DNA from: Bianquea renquensis
GTDB taxonomy: Bacteria > Bacillota > Clostridia > Lachnospirales > Bianqueaceae
Assembly (NCBI RefSeq): GCF_014384895.1
Contig: NZ_JACRSQ010000014.1
Span: 1 to 64,000, forward strand
Direction: 5' to 3'
DNA: 64,000 nucleotides
Under the pieces are notes generated by a model. The model searched no databases, was not told the DNA's origin, and saw nothing but the letters and a program-made list of their open reading frames with translations. Both the position numbers and the translations under genes were made by a program. Below, piece by piece: positions 50,615 to 58,624 of this stretch. Position 1 is the first letter of the stretch; every line of letters starts with the position of its first letter.

Positions 50615-51376
50615 ATGAATTTATTTAAAAATATAATCGTTGCCGAAATTCAAAAACCTTTTACGGTTTTTTCAAAAAAAGGAAGAACAGAGCATACCGA
50701 GCAGCGCCCTTTTTACGGATTGTCATTCTGTCTTGGCGGACAAATTACTTATATGTTCAACGGCAAGAAAATTGTATCCAATAAAAATAATGCTGTTATT
50801 TTACCGATGGGTGCAACATACTCACTTCACGGGGATAAAGAGGGTCTGTTTCCGCTTATAAATTTCAAAGCGCAAAATTTTTCTTGCGATTCTTTTATTG
50901 TTATTCCGTTAGACGATTCTACGCAGCATATAAACGATTTCAATAAGCTTTCAGATTATTTCTTGCGCGAAGATAAATATCTTCAAATATTCAGCTTGTT
51001 TTATCACATGTTAGAACGCCTGAATCTTGAACAATCACATACTCAAAATCCTCTATATCCTGTAATTAATTATTTAGAAAAAAATATTTCAAATCCTGAA
51101 ATCACTAATATATTTTTAGCAAAAAAGCTTGGAATCAGTGAAGTCTATTTAAGAAAATTGTTTTCAGCATACTATGGAACTACTCCAAGACAATTTATTA
51201 TAGATATGCGAATCCAAAAGGCTAAATCACTGCTAACCAACGGAACACACACTATTACCTCCATTTCCGAGGAGTGCGGTTTTTCAAGTTTGTATCATTT
51301 TTGCAGAGTATTTAAGGATAAAACCGGAATGACCCCCACTGAATACGCCAAAGCTGGAAAGATTTTCCAAATATAG
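50615..51376 (+). CDS. AraC-family transcriptional regulator
   Basis: This 253-residue protein has an N-terminal cupin-like sensor domain (~1-150, LPMGATYSLHGDKEGLFPLI) and a C-terminal double helix-turn-helix (~155-250, FLAKKLGISEVYLRKLFSAY and CGFSSLYHFCRVFKDKTGMT). It is divergent from the SDR/aldolase-like genes and probably controls them in response to their substrate. The gene shares the AT-rich composition of the island. A hairpin GAAACAAA...TTTGTTTC (51412-51435) follows it. Confidence 0.92.
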   Translation: MNLFKNIIVAEIQKPFTVFSKKGRTEHTEQRPFYGLSFCLGGQITYMFNGKKIVSNKNNAVILPMGATYSLHGDKEGLFPLINFKAQNFSCDSFIVIPLDDSTQHINDFNKLSDYFLREDKYLQIFSLFYHMLERLNLEQSHTQNPLYPVINYLEKNISNPEITNIFLAKKLGISEVYLRKLFSAYYGTTPRQFIIDMRIQKAKSLLTNGTHTITSISEECGFSSLYHFCRVFKDKTGMTPTEYAKAGKIFQI

Positions 51377-51491
51377 GTTATCAAATATTTTAGACTTGTA
51401 TTTTGAAGTTTGAAACAAAGATTTGATTTTGTTTCGATAAAATAAGCAGTTATCTACAAATAAATCGGATGCCAAGAGGTGAAATAAGAAA

Positions 51492-52496
51492 ATGAAAGAA
51501 ATTAAAGTCCAAATTAATCCTTGCCTGGAATTAATGAATAGTATTCTCTTAACAAGTAGATATAATGAGTTAACTAAGCCTTACATTGGATATGGGCTTA
51601 TGACAGATACAGAAAATGAATATACCGACTCAATAAAATCTTTTTTTCAAAATTATAAAAATCATAAAATTTATGAAGTTATAGAAAATATGATACCCCA
51701 TGGTTTTACTTTTTCACGGCCTGTGGAAATAGCTTTATCATTAGATAGCAGAGAGCTTTCTATTCGATTCCCCTTATCACCACTATGCATTGAATATAGT
51801 GGTGGTATTATAAAAATTAATGAACTATTAGAATTATTAAAGGATTTTGTTAAAGAAAGTAATTATTTTAGATTTTACGAAAGTAAATTGTACTTCTATG
51901 ACGCTTATATAAGGAAAGCAAATCAAACAGTCCGATCAAATCCGTTTGTATCAATATTAGAAAATGAATTCGGAAAACAGCAGAATTCGTATAACTATGT
52001 TATTTCATCTCTTATGAAAGGGAATTTTGGCATTTGTTTTCAAAATAGTGTAACTAAAAAAGCAGATATATTTTCCGTTTTTTCTTCTGATGATTTCAGC
52101 CTTTCACCTGCTATTTTACTTCATGAGTATTCACATTCTTTTATAAATCCATTAACAGAAAAATACCATGACATTGTGCAAAAATATCAAGGAACTTATG
52201 AAATATTAGCTAAATATAAATTACCTAATTATCTGTCAGGTTATGAAGGTTGGGAAGAATGTGTTAATGAACATTTAGTTAGAGCAATGACTATATATAT
52301 ACTCAGAAAATGTCAATATACTGAATTGGCAGATCAGTTATTGAATAACGATTTATATTGTGGGTATAGGTACATTCCTCAAATTCTTGAAAGATATAAA
52401 TATTATGACAGCAATCGTAATTTGTATGCTAATTTTGAACATTATTATCCTATACTATTAAATGTTTTTTCTAATTATATTACCTCTGCCGAATAA
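51492..52496 (+). CDS. Putative HEXXH metallopeptidase-like protein (DUF4932-type)
   Basis: This 334-residue protein is strongly AT-rich in codon use, more than its neighbours. It has a HEYSH motif at residues 211-215 and WEECVNEH at 254-261, the latter a plausible third-ligand Glu as in gluzincin-type zinc proteins. I associate this layout with DUF4932, of unknown function. No signal peptide or membrane segment is seen, so it would be cytoplasmic. AAGAGGTGAAATAAGAAA precedes the ATG. Base composition suggests recent transfer. Confidence 0.65.
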   Translation: MKEIKVQINPCLELMNSILLTSRYNELTKPYIGYGLMTDTENEYTDSIKSFFQNYKNHKIYEVIENMIPHGFTFSRPVEIALSLDSRELSIRFPLSPLCIEYSGGIIKINELLELLKDFVKESNYFRFYESKLYFYDAYIRKANQTVRSNPFVSILENEFGKQQNSYNYVISSLMKGNFGICFQNSVTKKADIFSVFSSDDFSLSPAILLHEYSHSFINPLTEKYHDIVQKYQGTYEILAKYKLPNYLSGYEGWEECVNEHLVRAMTIYILRKCQYTELADQLLNNDLYCGYRYIPQILERYKYYDSNRNLYANFEHYYPILLNVFSNYITSAE

Positions 52497-52608
52497 ATGT
52501 TTTGTATTTAAAAAAACGGTGCTACTCTTTGGAGGGATATTTCCCTTTGTGAAAACGGGATACAAGAGACATCGACTTTTATATGAACTATATCGGAATG
52601 ATACAGTA

Positions 52609-52642
52609 AACGGAAGGCATATCCGAAAATATGCCTTCCGTT
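52609..52642. repeat. Hairpin AACGGAAGGCAT...ATGCCTTCCGTT
   Basis: These are perfect 12-bp arms with a 10-base loop in the gap after the HEXXH gene. Neither side has a T-run. It may be a processing or weak termination hairpin, or a scar at the right edge of the island. Confidence 0.5.
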
Positions 52643-52671
52643 ACAACTCAACTATACATCCTTATTAAGCC

Positions 52672-52699
52672 GGGGCTTTTTCCCAGCCCCTTGTTTTTG
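52672..52699 (+). terminator. Terminator after the HEXXH gene
   Basis: GGGGCT and AGCCCC arms with a TTTTCCC loop, followed by TTGTTTTTG on the plus strand. The rest of 52,497-52,738 holds no gene. Confidence 0.5.
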
Positions 52700-52738
52700 T
52701 TGCGCCGATCCCTCTTCTCAGCCTCTAAAATAAGCCTG

Positions 52739-53311
52739 TCAAGGCTCGTGACCCTCTTCTTTGGCCTGAACCTGCATAGCCCGAAATCGTTTATTCCAAT
52801 GGGCCATATAGAGCATGGTTGCCAAATTGACAATTCCGTCCACGATCAAAATACAGTAGGCATATCGGTCATGGCCCCTATCCGTTTTGAATGGATAGAC
52901 CAAAATCGCCAGGGCCAATCCCGCCGTCATCAGGGAAATCAGAAGTACGATCCACCATTTTTTGCTTTTCATCCGCAAGAGATCCATGGAGTATTGGAGC
53001 TTCACAATACTGTCCAAGATCATACAAAAAGCTAAAATTTGGAAAAAGATTCGGGTGAACTCCTGATTGTTCAACACGGCGAAGAGCCCAATGAGCACAC
53101 AAGTCACCCCAGCCGAAAATCCGTACCGTTCCGGCTCTACGTACTGTCCGCGAATAAAATACACTGCAATGTTGATGATACCAGCCATGAGCAGCACAAT
53201 TCCCAAGGCATAGCAAAGATCCATCAGCGACACATTGGGAAATAACAGTAGAATGATTCCAATGACCAAATAGCTGACGGATACACATAGGATGTTCAAC
53301 CTCATATTCAT
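52739..53311 (-). CDS. DUF308/HdeD-like membrane protein
   Basis: This 190-residue protein has five to six hydrophobic segments (SYLVIGIILLLFPNVSLMDL type) and a charged C-terminal tail. The repeating hydrophobic pairs and DG-containing loops resemble the DUF308 (HdeD-related) family, whose function is poorly defined. It lies 54 bases downstream of the alpha-galactosidase gene and may be co-transcribed. Composition returns to that of the main chromosome here. Confidence 0.75.
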   Translation of the reverse strand: MNMRLNILCVSVSYLVIGIILLLFPNVSLMDLCYALGIVLLMAGIINIAVYFIRGQYVEPERYGFSAGVTCVLIGLFAVLNNQEFTRIFFQILAFCMILDSIVKLQYSMDLLRMKSKKWWIVLLISLMTAGLALAILVYPFKTDRGHDRYAYCILIVDGIVNLATMLYMAHWNKRFRAMQVQAKEEGHEP

Positions 53312-53365
53312 TTCCCATCATTCCTCCCTTGTCAAATCAACAGAAGCTTGAGCAGCCGCCCAAGG

Positions 53366-55528
53366 CTAGACCTGCTGCACTCTTTGGAAAATCATGATGC
53401 CAGCATGATTTTCATAGGCCCCCAGTGGAATTTTGAGGCCGGATTTCATTAACTCCTCGCCGTAATAGCGCCGTCCGTGGTATTCATAGCAGGCGTCTTG
53501 ATCCAGCCCTTTCAGCCTGAGCTTCCACTCTTCCCCGTTGTTCTTACTCTCTGTCTGAAAATGAAATAGAATCGCTCTGGAATCGTCCACAAACATCCAC
53601 GCTAGGAGGTCCCCCTCAAATGGGCTTTCTAAGCGGAACATGGCGCCAAACAGAACCGTTTCCCGCAGCTGTTTATACAGCCGGACATACCGCAATGCCT
53701 GCTCTTTCACCGAATCGTTGATTCGGCTCAAGTCAAATTCAAATCCGAAGACACCTGACATGGAGACAAGGGCACTGGAATTCAGATACGGATCCTCCGG
53801 CTCTGCGTCGGGATTGATTTTGGCAATGTGGGCCGCCATGGAGCAAGCCGGGTATACAACGGATGTACCATATTGAATCCTATACCGGCCGCGCACCGTG
53901 GTATTGTCGCTGGTCCAGGTCTGCGGCATGTAGTAGAGCATCCCCGCGTCGAACCGACCTCCCCCTCCGCTGCATCCCTCAAAAAGCACATGGGGGAATT
54001 GGGATGTGAGGCGCTCCAGAACCTCATACAGCCCCAAGACATATTGATGGTATTGCATCTGCGTCTGCGTTTCCGTGATATTGCGATTGCAGTCCCACTT
54101 GACATACTCGATATTGGCCGAACCCAGCACCCGACTGACGCTTTCAACCAAGTATTGGCGCACCTCCGCGCGGGAGAGATCCAGCACCAGCTGATTCCGA
54201 TTCTCTGTTCGGCCTCGCCCCTCACAGTGGAGACACCAATCCGGGTGCCGGCGGTAAAGATCGCTGTCCGGCGAAACCATCTCCGGCTCAAACCACAACC
54301 CCAACTTCATCCCCATGCCATTTATTTTTTCGGCGATTCCTTTCAGACCGGAGGGAAGTTTTTTCTCATTGACGGTCCAGTCTCCCAGCGAGGAGTTGTC
54401 CGAATTTCGCTCTCCAAACCAGCCGTCGTCGATTACAAAAAGCTCGCACTCCAGTTCCGAGGCCTTTTGGGCGATCGCCAACAGCTTGTCCTCGTCAAAT
54501 TTCATCTCCGTCGCCTCCCAATTGTTGGCTACAATCGGACGGACCGCTTTTCGGTATTGGCCTCGCATCAGCCTTTCCCGGAATATTGCATGATACGTAC
54601 CGCTCATGCCATTGAGGCCGGCCGGAGAGTACACCATGGCCACCTCCGGAGTTTGAAAGACGTCGCCGCTATTTAGGGTCCAGTCAAAATTAAAGGCGTT
54701 GATTCCCATGGTCACCCGCGTGGAGCCGTTGGAATGCCCCTCTATTTCAGCGCTAAAGTTGCCGCTGTAAATCAGGGCAAAGCCATACACGCTGCCGGTG
54801 GATTCATCCGCGTTTTGGTCCATCAGCGCTACAAAGGGATTGTTCATATGGCTGCTCATGCCCCGCTTGCTGTCCACCGTATAGATTCCATGGGTCACGG
54901 GCACAAATTCTATATTCGTCTCTCTCAGCCAGTCGCCGTGCAGGTGAAGCAGCTTGTAGCGGTTCCCGCTGAAATCCACGCAGCAAGACTGGGCGGAGAG
55001 AAGATGGATCGCCCCCTTGCCCTCATTGCTATATCGGACGCTGCGCGTCAGAACGTCATAGTCTTCGAAGATTGTATAGGATAGGATGACACGCACCTTA
55101 GCCAGCCTGTCATAGAAGGTAAGCTGTAGGGTTTCCGCTTCCCCCGGCTCCTCCGCATAAATATGTGGAAGGCCCTCCAGTCCAGGCTTCCCCTCCAGAA
55201 CTTCATAGCCCACGTACTCCAATTCCGTAACGGTTGAGGCATCCTCATGCCGGATATGGCAAGTGGGAACTCGATAATCCCCGCCGCCAAAAACGCTGAA
55301 CTCAAATTTCTGGTCCGTGAGAAAGACTTTGTTTTCGCCGGGCAGCGGGACGTGAAAGGCTGACGCCCGGTTTACCCCATATTCGTCCGGCAAATGGGTG
55401 AGATCCATGTCGTGTTCCAGCCGTTCGCCCCAATATAGGTGGACTAAATAGCGGTTTTGATAGATTGACATGACATAGCTTGTATTTTTTCCTCGGATGT
55501 GGAATTGTGTTCCGCTTACAGTAATCAT
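53366..55528 (-). CDS. GH36 alpha-galactosidase
   Basis: This ~720-residue protein has an N-terminal beta-supersandwich (~1-330), a catalytic barrel (~335-620) and a C-terminal beta-domain. Signature blocks: LFVIDDGWFGERNSD, GLWFEPEMVSPDSDLYRRHP, YVKWDCNRN with the nucleophile Asp, and FEGCSGGGGRFDAG with WTSDNTT carrying the acid/base Asp. There is no signal peptide, so it hydrolyses imported alpha-galactosides such as melibiose or raffinose-family sugars. Start: ATG 55528 with GGAG ten bases upstream, or GTG 55534. Confidence 0.95.
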   Translation of the reverse strand: MITVSGTQFHIRGKNTSYVMSIYQNRYLVHLYWGERLEHDMDLTHLPDEYGVNRASAFHVPLPGENKVFLTDQKFEFSVFGGGDYRVPTCHIRHEDASTVTELEYVGYEVLEGKPGLEGLPHIYAEEPGEAETLQLTFYDRLAKVRVILSYTIFEDYDVLTRSVRYSNEGKGAIHLLSAQSCCVDFSGNRYKLLHLHGDWLRETNIEFVPVTHGIYTVDSKRGMSSHMNNPFVALMDQNADESTGSVYGFALIYSGNFSAEIEGHSNGSTRVTMGINAFNFDWTLNSGDVFQTPEVAMVYSPAGLNGMSGTYHAIFRERLMRGQYRKAVRPIVANNWEATEMKFDEDKLLAIAQKASELECELFVIDDGWFGERNSDNSSLGDWTVNEKKLPSGLKGIAEKINGMGMKLGLWFEPEMVSPDSDLYRRHPDWCLHCEGRGRTENRNQLVLDLSRAEVRQYLVESVSRVLGSANIEYVKWDCNRNITETQTQMQYHQYVLGLYEVLERLTSQFPHVLFEGCSGGGGRFDAGMLYYMPQTWTSDNTTVRGRYRIQYGTSVVYPACSMAAHIAKINPDAEPEDPYLNSSALVSMSGVFGFEFDLSRINDSVKEQALRYVRLYKQLRETVLFGAMFRLESPFEGDLLAWMFVDDSRAILFHFQTESKNNGEEWKLRLKGLDQDACYEYHGRRYYGEELMKSGLKIPLGAYENHAGIMIFQRVQQV

Positions 55529-55577
55529 GAGCACACGTCTCCTTTTCTACCAAACTTTATTGTTCCAGGCCCTATCA

Positions 55578-55606
55578 AGTATACCATACTCCAATGAAAT
55601 GGACAA
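55578..55606 (-). promoter_or_regulatory. Promoter of the alpha-galactosidase gene
   Basis: TTGTCC (55601-55606) and TATACT (55578-55583) on the minus strand are 17 bases apart. Confidence 0.65.
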
Positions 55607-55653
55607 CGAGAATCTAGTTTTTATCTTTTGGATTGCTTCCAAAAGCTGAAAGC

Positions 55654-55694
55654 AAAATCCCCACACCAGCATGGAACACTGGGATGGGGATTTT
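55654..55694 (-). terminator. Terminator of the aspS-gatC/gatA/gatB operon
   Basis: AAAATCCCCA and TGGGGATTTT arms, extended by CCAG/CTGG, lie about 28 bases after the gatB stop. The T-rich end is TTTTGC. Confidence 0.7.
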
Positions 55695-55721
55695 ATGGAA
55701 GCGCGGCCACGGTCCGGCGCT

Positions 55722-57149
55722 TTATTTCGTATCCAGAAGTCCTCGCAATATCTCTTGAATTTGAGCTGGATCTCCCTTGCCCTTTGTCTTCTTCATTGTC
55801 TGACCTACCAGCGCCTGGAAAGCAGCTTTCTTGCCGCCGACATAGTCTCTCACGATCTTTTCGTTTTCCGCTATGACCTCCTGTGCCGCTGCGGAGAGGA
55901 TAGCGGGGTCCTGAATCTGCTCCAGCCCTTCCTCCACAACGAGAGTCTCCGGATCGCGGTCGTCCTCCCACATCATCTGCACAAGCCGTTTGGCGGTGCC
56001 GCTGTTGATTCTGCCACTGCCAAAAAGCTGGGCGGCCATAGCCATATGCCCCGGATTGATGGGAATTCGGATCGCCTCCTTATCCGTGTGCCGCGCAATC
56101 TCAGACAAAATCAGATTCGCCAAAAGCTTAGGATACTGCGTTTTTCCCACTGCCATCTCGAAATAATCTGCCGTGGCGCGGTCAGCCGCCAGGAGTTCCG
56201 CATCATGGGCGCTAATTGCATACCGCTGCACGTATTCCTTTTTCCTCTGGTCCGGCAAAATCGGGATACTGGCCTGGATAGCTTGCAGCCGCGATGGCAA
56301 AACGCGGATGGGCACAAGGTCCGGGTCCGGAAAATAGCGGTAGTCCTGGGCATCCTCTTTGGATCGCATGGAATATGTCTTCCCCGAAGCCTGATCAAAC
56401 CGCCGGGTCTCCTGCACGATGGCCTCCCCCTTTTCCAACAGCTCCACTTGCCGGCCAAATTCGTACTCAATAGCCTTTTGGATGAATTGGAATGAATTCA
56501 GATTTTTCATCTCCGTCCTCGTTCCCAGCTCTTTCACCCCTTTTTTCCGCACCGATAGATTTACGTCACAGCGGAGAGACCCTTCATTCATCTTACAGTC
56601 GGAAACTCCCGTGTAGAGCAAAATCGACCGCAATTTCTGCACATACGCCTTGGCCTCCTGGGACGACCGGATATCCGGCTCTGAGACGATCTCAATCAGG
56701 GGAACCCCGCACCGATTGCAGTCCAGAAGGGTCCCCTTCTGTTCATCATGAATCAGCTTGCCGGCGTCCTCCTCAATATGAATTCGCGTAATGCCCACGC
56801 GCCGGGTTCCCTCCTCCGCCTCCACATCCAAATATCCGTGCTCACAGAGAGGTAAATCATACTGTGAAATCTGATACGCCTTGGGCAGATCCGGATAGAA
56901 ATAATTTTTCCGGTCCTGCTTGGAATAGGATGCTATGGTACAGTTCAGGGCCAAACCCGCTTTCATGGCATACTCCACCACCTGTTCATTGAGCACGGGC
57001 AAAGTTCCCGGCATCCCCATACAAACAGGACAGCACTGGGTATTGGGCTCTGCCCCAAAGGTTGTGGGACAACTGCAAAATATCTTCGTCGCGGTCTTCA
57101 GTTCCACATGAACTTCCAAACCAATGACCATCTCATAGTCTTGCCGCAT
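55722..57149 (-). CDS. gatB: Asp-tRNA(Asn)/Glu-tRNA(Gln) amidotransferase subunit B
   Basis: This is a 475-residue protein when started at MRQDYEMVIGLEVHVEL, with GGAGGTG nine bases upstream. The earlier in-frame GTG is part of that ribosome site. The kinase-like core (~1-290) contains VIGLEVHVEL, CPVCMGMPGTLPVLN and the Zn-binding Cys region. The C-terminal GatB/Yqey tail domain (~330-475) binds the tRNA elbow. GatB phosphorylates the misacylated Asp or Glu. It overlaps gatA by 17 bases and is the last gene of the operon. Confidence 0.97.
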   Translation of the reverse strand: MRQDYEMVIGLEVHVELKTATKIFCSCPTTFGAEPNTQCCPVCMGMPGTLPVLNEQVVEYAMKAGLALNCTIASYSKQDRKNYFYPDLPKAYQISQYDLPLCEHGYLDVEAEEGTRRVGITRIHIEEDAGKLIHDEQKGTLLDCNRCGVPLIEIVSEPDIRSSQEAKAYVQKLRSILLYTGVSDCKMNEGSLRCDVNLSVRKKGVKELGTRTEMKNLNSFQFIQKAIEYEFGRQVELLEKGEAIVQETRRFDQASGKTYSMRSKEDAQDYRYFPDPDLVPIRVLPSRLQAIQASIPILPDQRKKEYVQRYAISAHDAELLAADRATADYFEMAVGKTQYPKLLANLILSEIARHTDKEAIRIPINPGHMAMAAQLFGSGRINSGTAKRLVQMMWEDDRDPETLVVEEGLEQIQDPAILSAAAQEVIAENEKIVRDYVGGKKAAFQALVGQTMKKTKGKGDPAQIQEILRGLLDTK

Positions 57150-58611
57150 TTTTGACACCTCCACTTTCTGTCCCGTTCATCTCTTGTTCCAGCGCATAGG
57201 CGGCCCTGTACAGCGCTGCTTCCGAGAGGGTCGGTCCCATAAGCTGAACCCCGATGGGCATGCCATCCGCATCCACGCCGCAGGGCATGGATATGGCGGG
57301 TATTCCGGCAATATTCACGGGTACTGTATAGATATCGCCCATATACATTTCCAGCGGATCACTGCATTTTTCTCCCAGGCCATAGGCCGTTGTCGGCGCC
57401 ACAGGTGACAGGATGACGTCGCACCGGTCAAAGACGCGCTTGAAATCGTTCATGATCAGCGTCCGCACCTGCAAGGCTTTTTTGTAATACGCGTCGTAAT
57501 AACCAGAACTTAGGGCGAAGGATCCCAGCATAATGCGCCGTTTGACCTCCCGCCCAAACCCTTCGCTCCGGGTCTTCTTGTATAATTCGTCAATATCCGC
57601 GTACTCCGCCGCCCGGTATCCATACCGGATGCCATCGAATCTGGCCAGATTGGAGGAAGCTTCCGCGCTGGAGATCACATAGTAAGCCGCAAGGGCGCTC
57701 TTCATGGACTCCATGGATACATCCACCAGTTCAGCGCCGAGCTTCTCGTAGAGGGCCGCTGTCTTTAGGATTCTGTCTTTGACAGCAGCGGATAAGCCCT
57801 CGCCAAAATACTCCCGGGGAATGGCAATCCGCATACCCTGGACTCCCTTTTCTAAGTCTCGGGTGTAGTCCTCCGCTGGGTGGGCCAGACTCGTGGCATC
57901 CCGGCAGTCATGCCCCGCAATGGCGTTTAAAATCAGAGCGCTATCCCGCACGGTTCTTGTCAATGGACCGATCTGATCCAAGGATGAGGCAAAGGCCACA
58001 AGGCCATATCGGGATACGAGACCATAGGTGGGCTTCATCCCGACAATGCCACAGAAGGCGGCGGGCTGGCGTATGGAACCCCCCGTGTCAGAGCCCAGGG
58101 CAAACGCCGCCTCGCCAGCCGCCACCGCCGCCGCAGAACCGCCAGAACTTCCGCCTGGGACGCGCTGGGGATTCCGAGGATTTTTTGTGGGATGAAAGTA
58201 CGAATTCTCCGTGGTGGAGCCCATGGCAAATTCGTCCATATTGGCTTTTCCCAGCATAACAACCCGCTGATCCGTCAGCTGCTCCATAACAAAAGCATCA
58301 TAGGGCGGGACAAATGACGCCAGCATCTTTGACGCACAGGTTGTCTTGACTCCTTTTGTGCAGATATTGTCTTTTATCGCTGCGGGGATGCCCGCCAGCA
58401 AGGGCAATGTCTCGCCCTGCGCGCGGAGTGCGTCAACCGCCTCCGCCTGCTGCAAAGCCGTTTCTTCCGTAATGGTGATATAGGCGCCGATCTCGGGATC
58501 TACCTGCTGGATGCGGTCCAGATAGATCTGAACTGTCTCCTTTGCCGATATTTCGTTTGCTCCCTGTAATTGGATCAGCTGATCCACCGTCGCACTGAAT
58601 CCATCTGTCAT
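57133..58611 (-). CDS. gatA: Asp-tRNA(Asn)/Glu-tRNA(Gln) amidotransferase subunit A
   Basis: This 492-residue amidase-signature enzyme has a Lys-cisSer-Ser triad visible as AAIKDNI, VPGGSSGGSAAAVAAGE and GSDTGGSIRQPA. It releases ammonia from glutamine for the GatB reaction. It starts 13 bases after the aspS-gatC fusion and ends inside gatB, so the three genes are tightly coupled. There is no separate gatC ahead of gatA, its usual place. The GatC sequence is at the C-terminus of the preceding protein. Confidence 0.97.
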   Translation of the reverse strand: MTDGFSATVDQLIQLQGANEISAKETVQIYLDRIQQVDPEIGAYITITEETALQQAEAVDALRAQGETLPLLAGIPAAIKDNICTKGVKTTCASKMLASFVPPYDAFVMEQLTDQRVVMLGKANMDEFAMGSTTENSYFHPTKNPRNPQRVPGGSSGGSAAAVAAGEAAFALGSDTGGSIRQPAAFCGIVGMKPTYGLVSRYGLVAFASSLDQIGPLTRTVRDSALILNAIAGHDCRDATSLAHPAEDYTRDLEKGVQGMRIAIPREYFGEGLSAAVKDRILKTAALYEKLGAELVDVSMESMKSALAAYYVISSAEASSNLARFDGIRYGYRAAEYADIDELYKKTRSEGFGREVKRRIMLGSFALSSGYYDAYYKKALQVRTLIMNDFKRVFDRCDVILSPVAPTTAYGLGEKCSDPLEMYMGDIYTVPVNIAGIPAISMPCGVDADGMPIGVQLMGPTLSEAALYRAAYALEQEMNGTESGGVKNAARL

Positions 58612-58624
58612 GGCTGCTTCCCTC

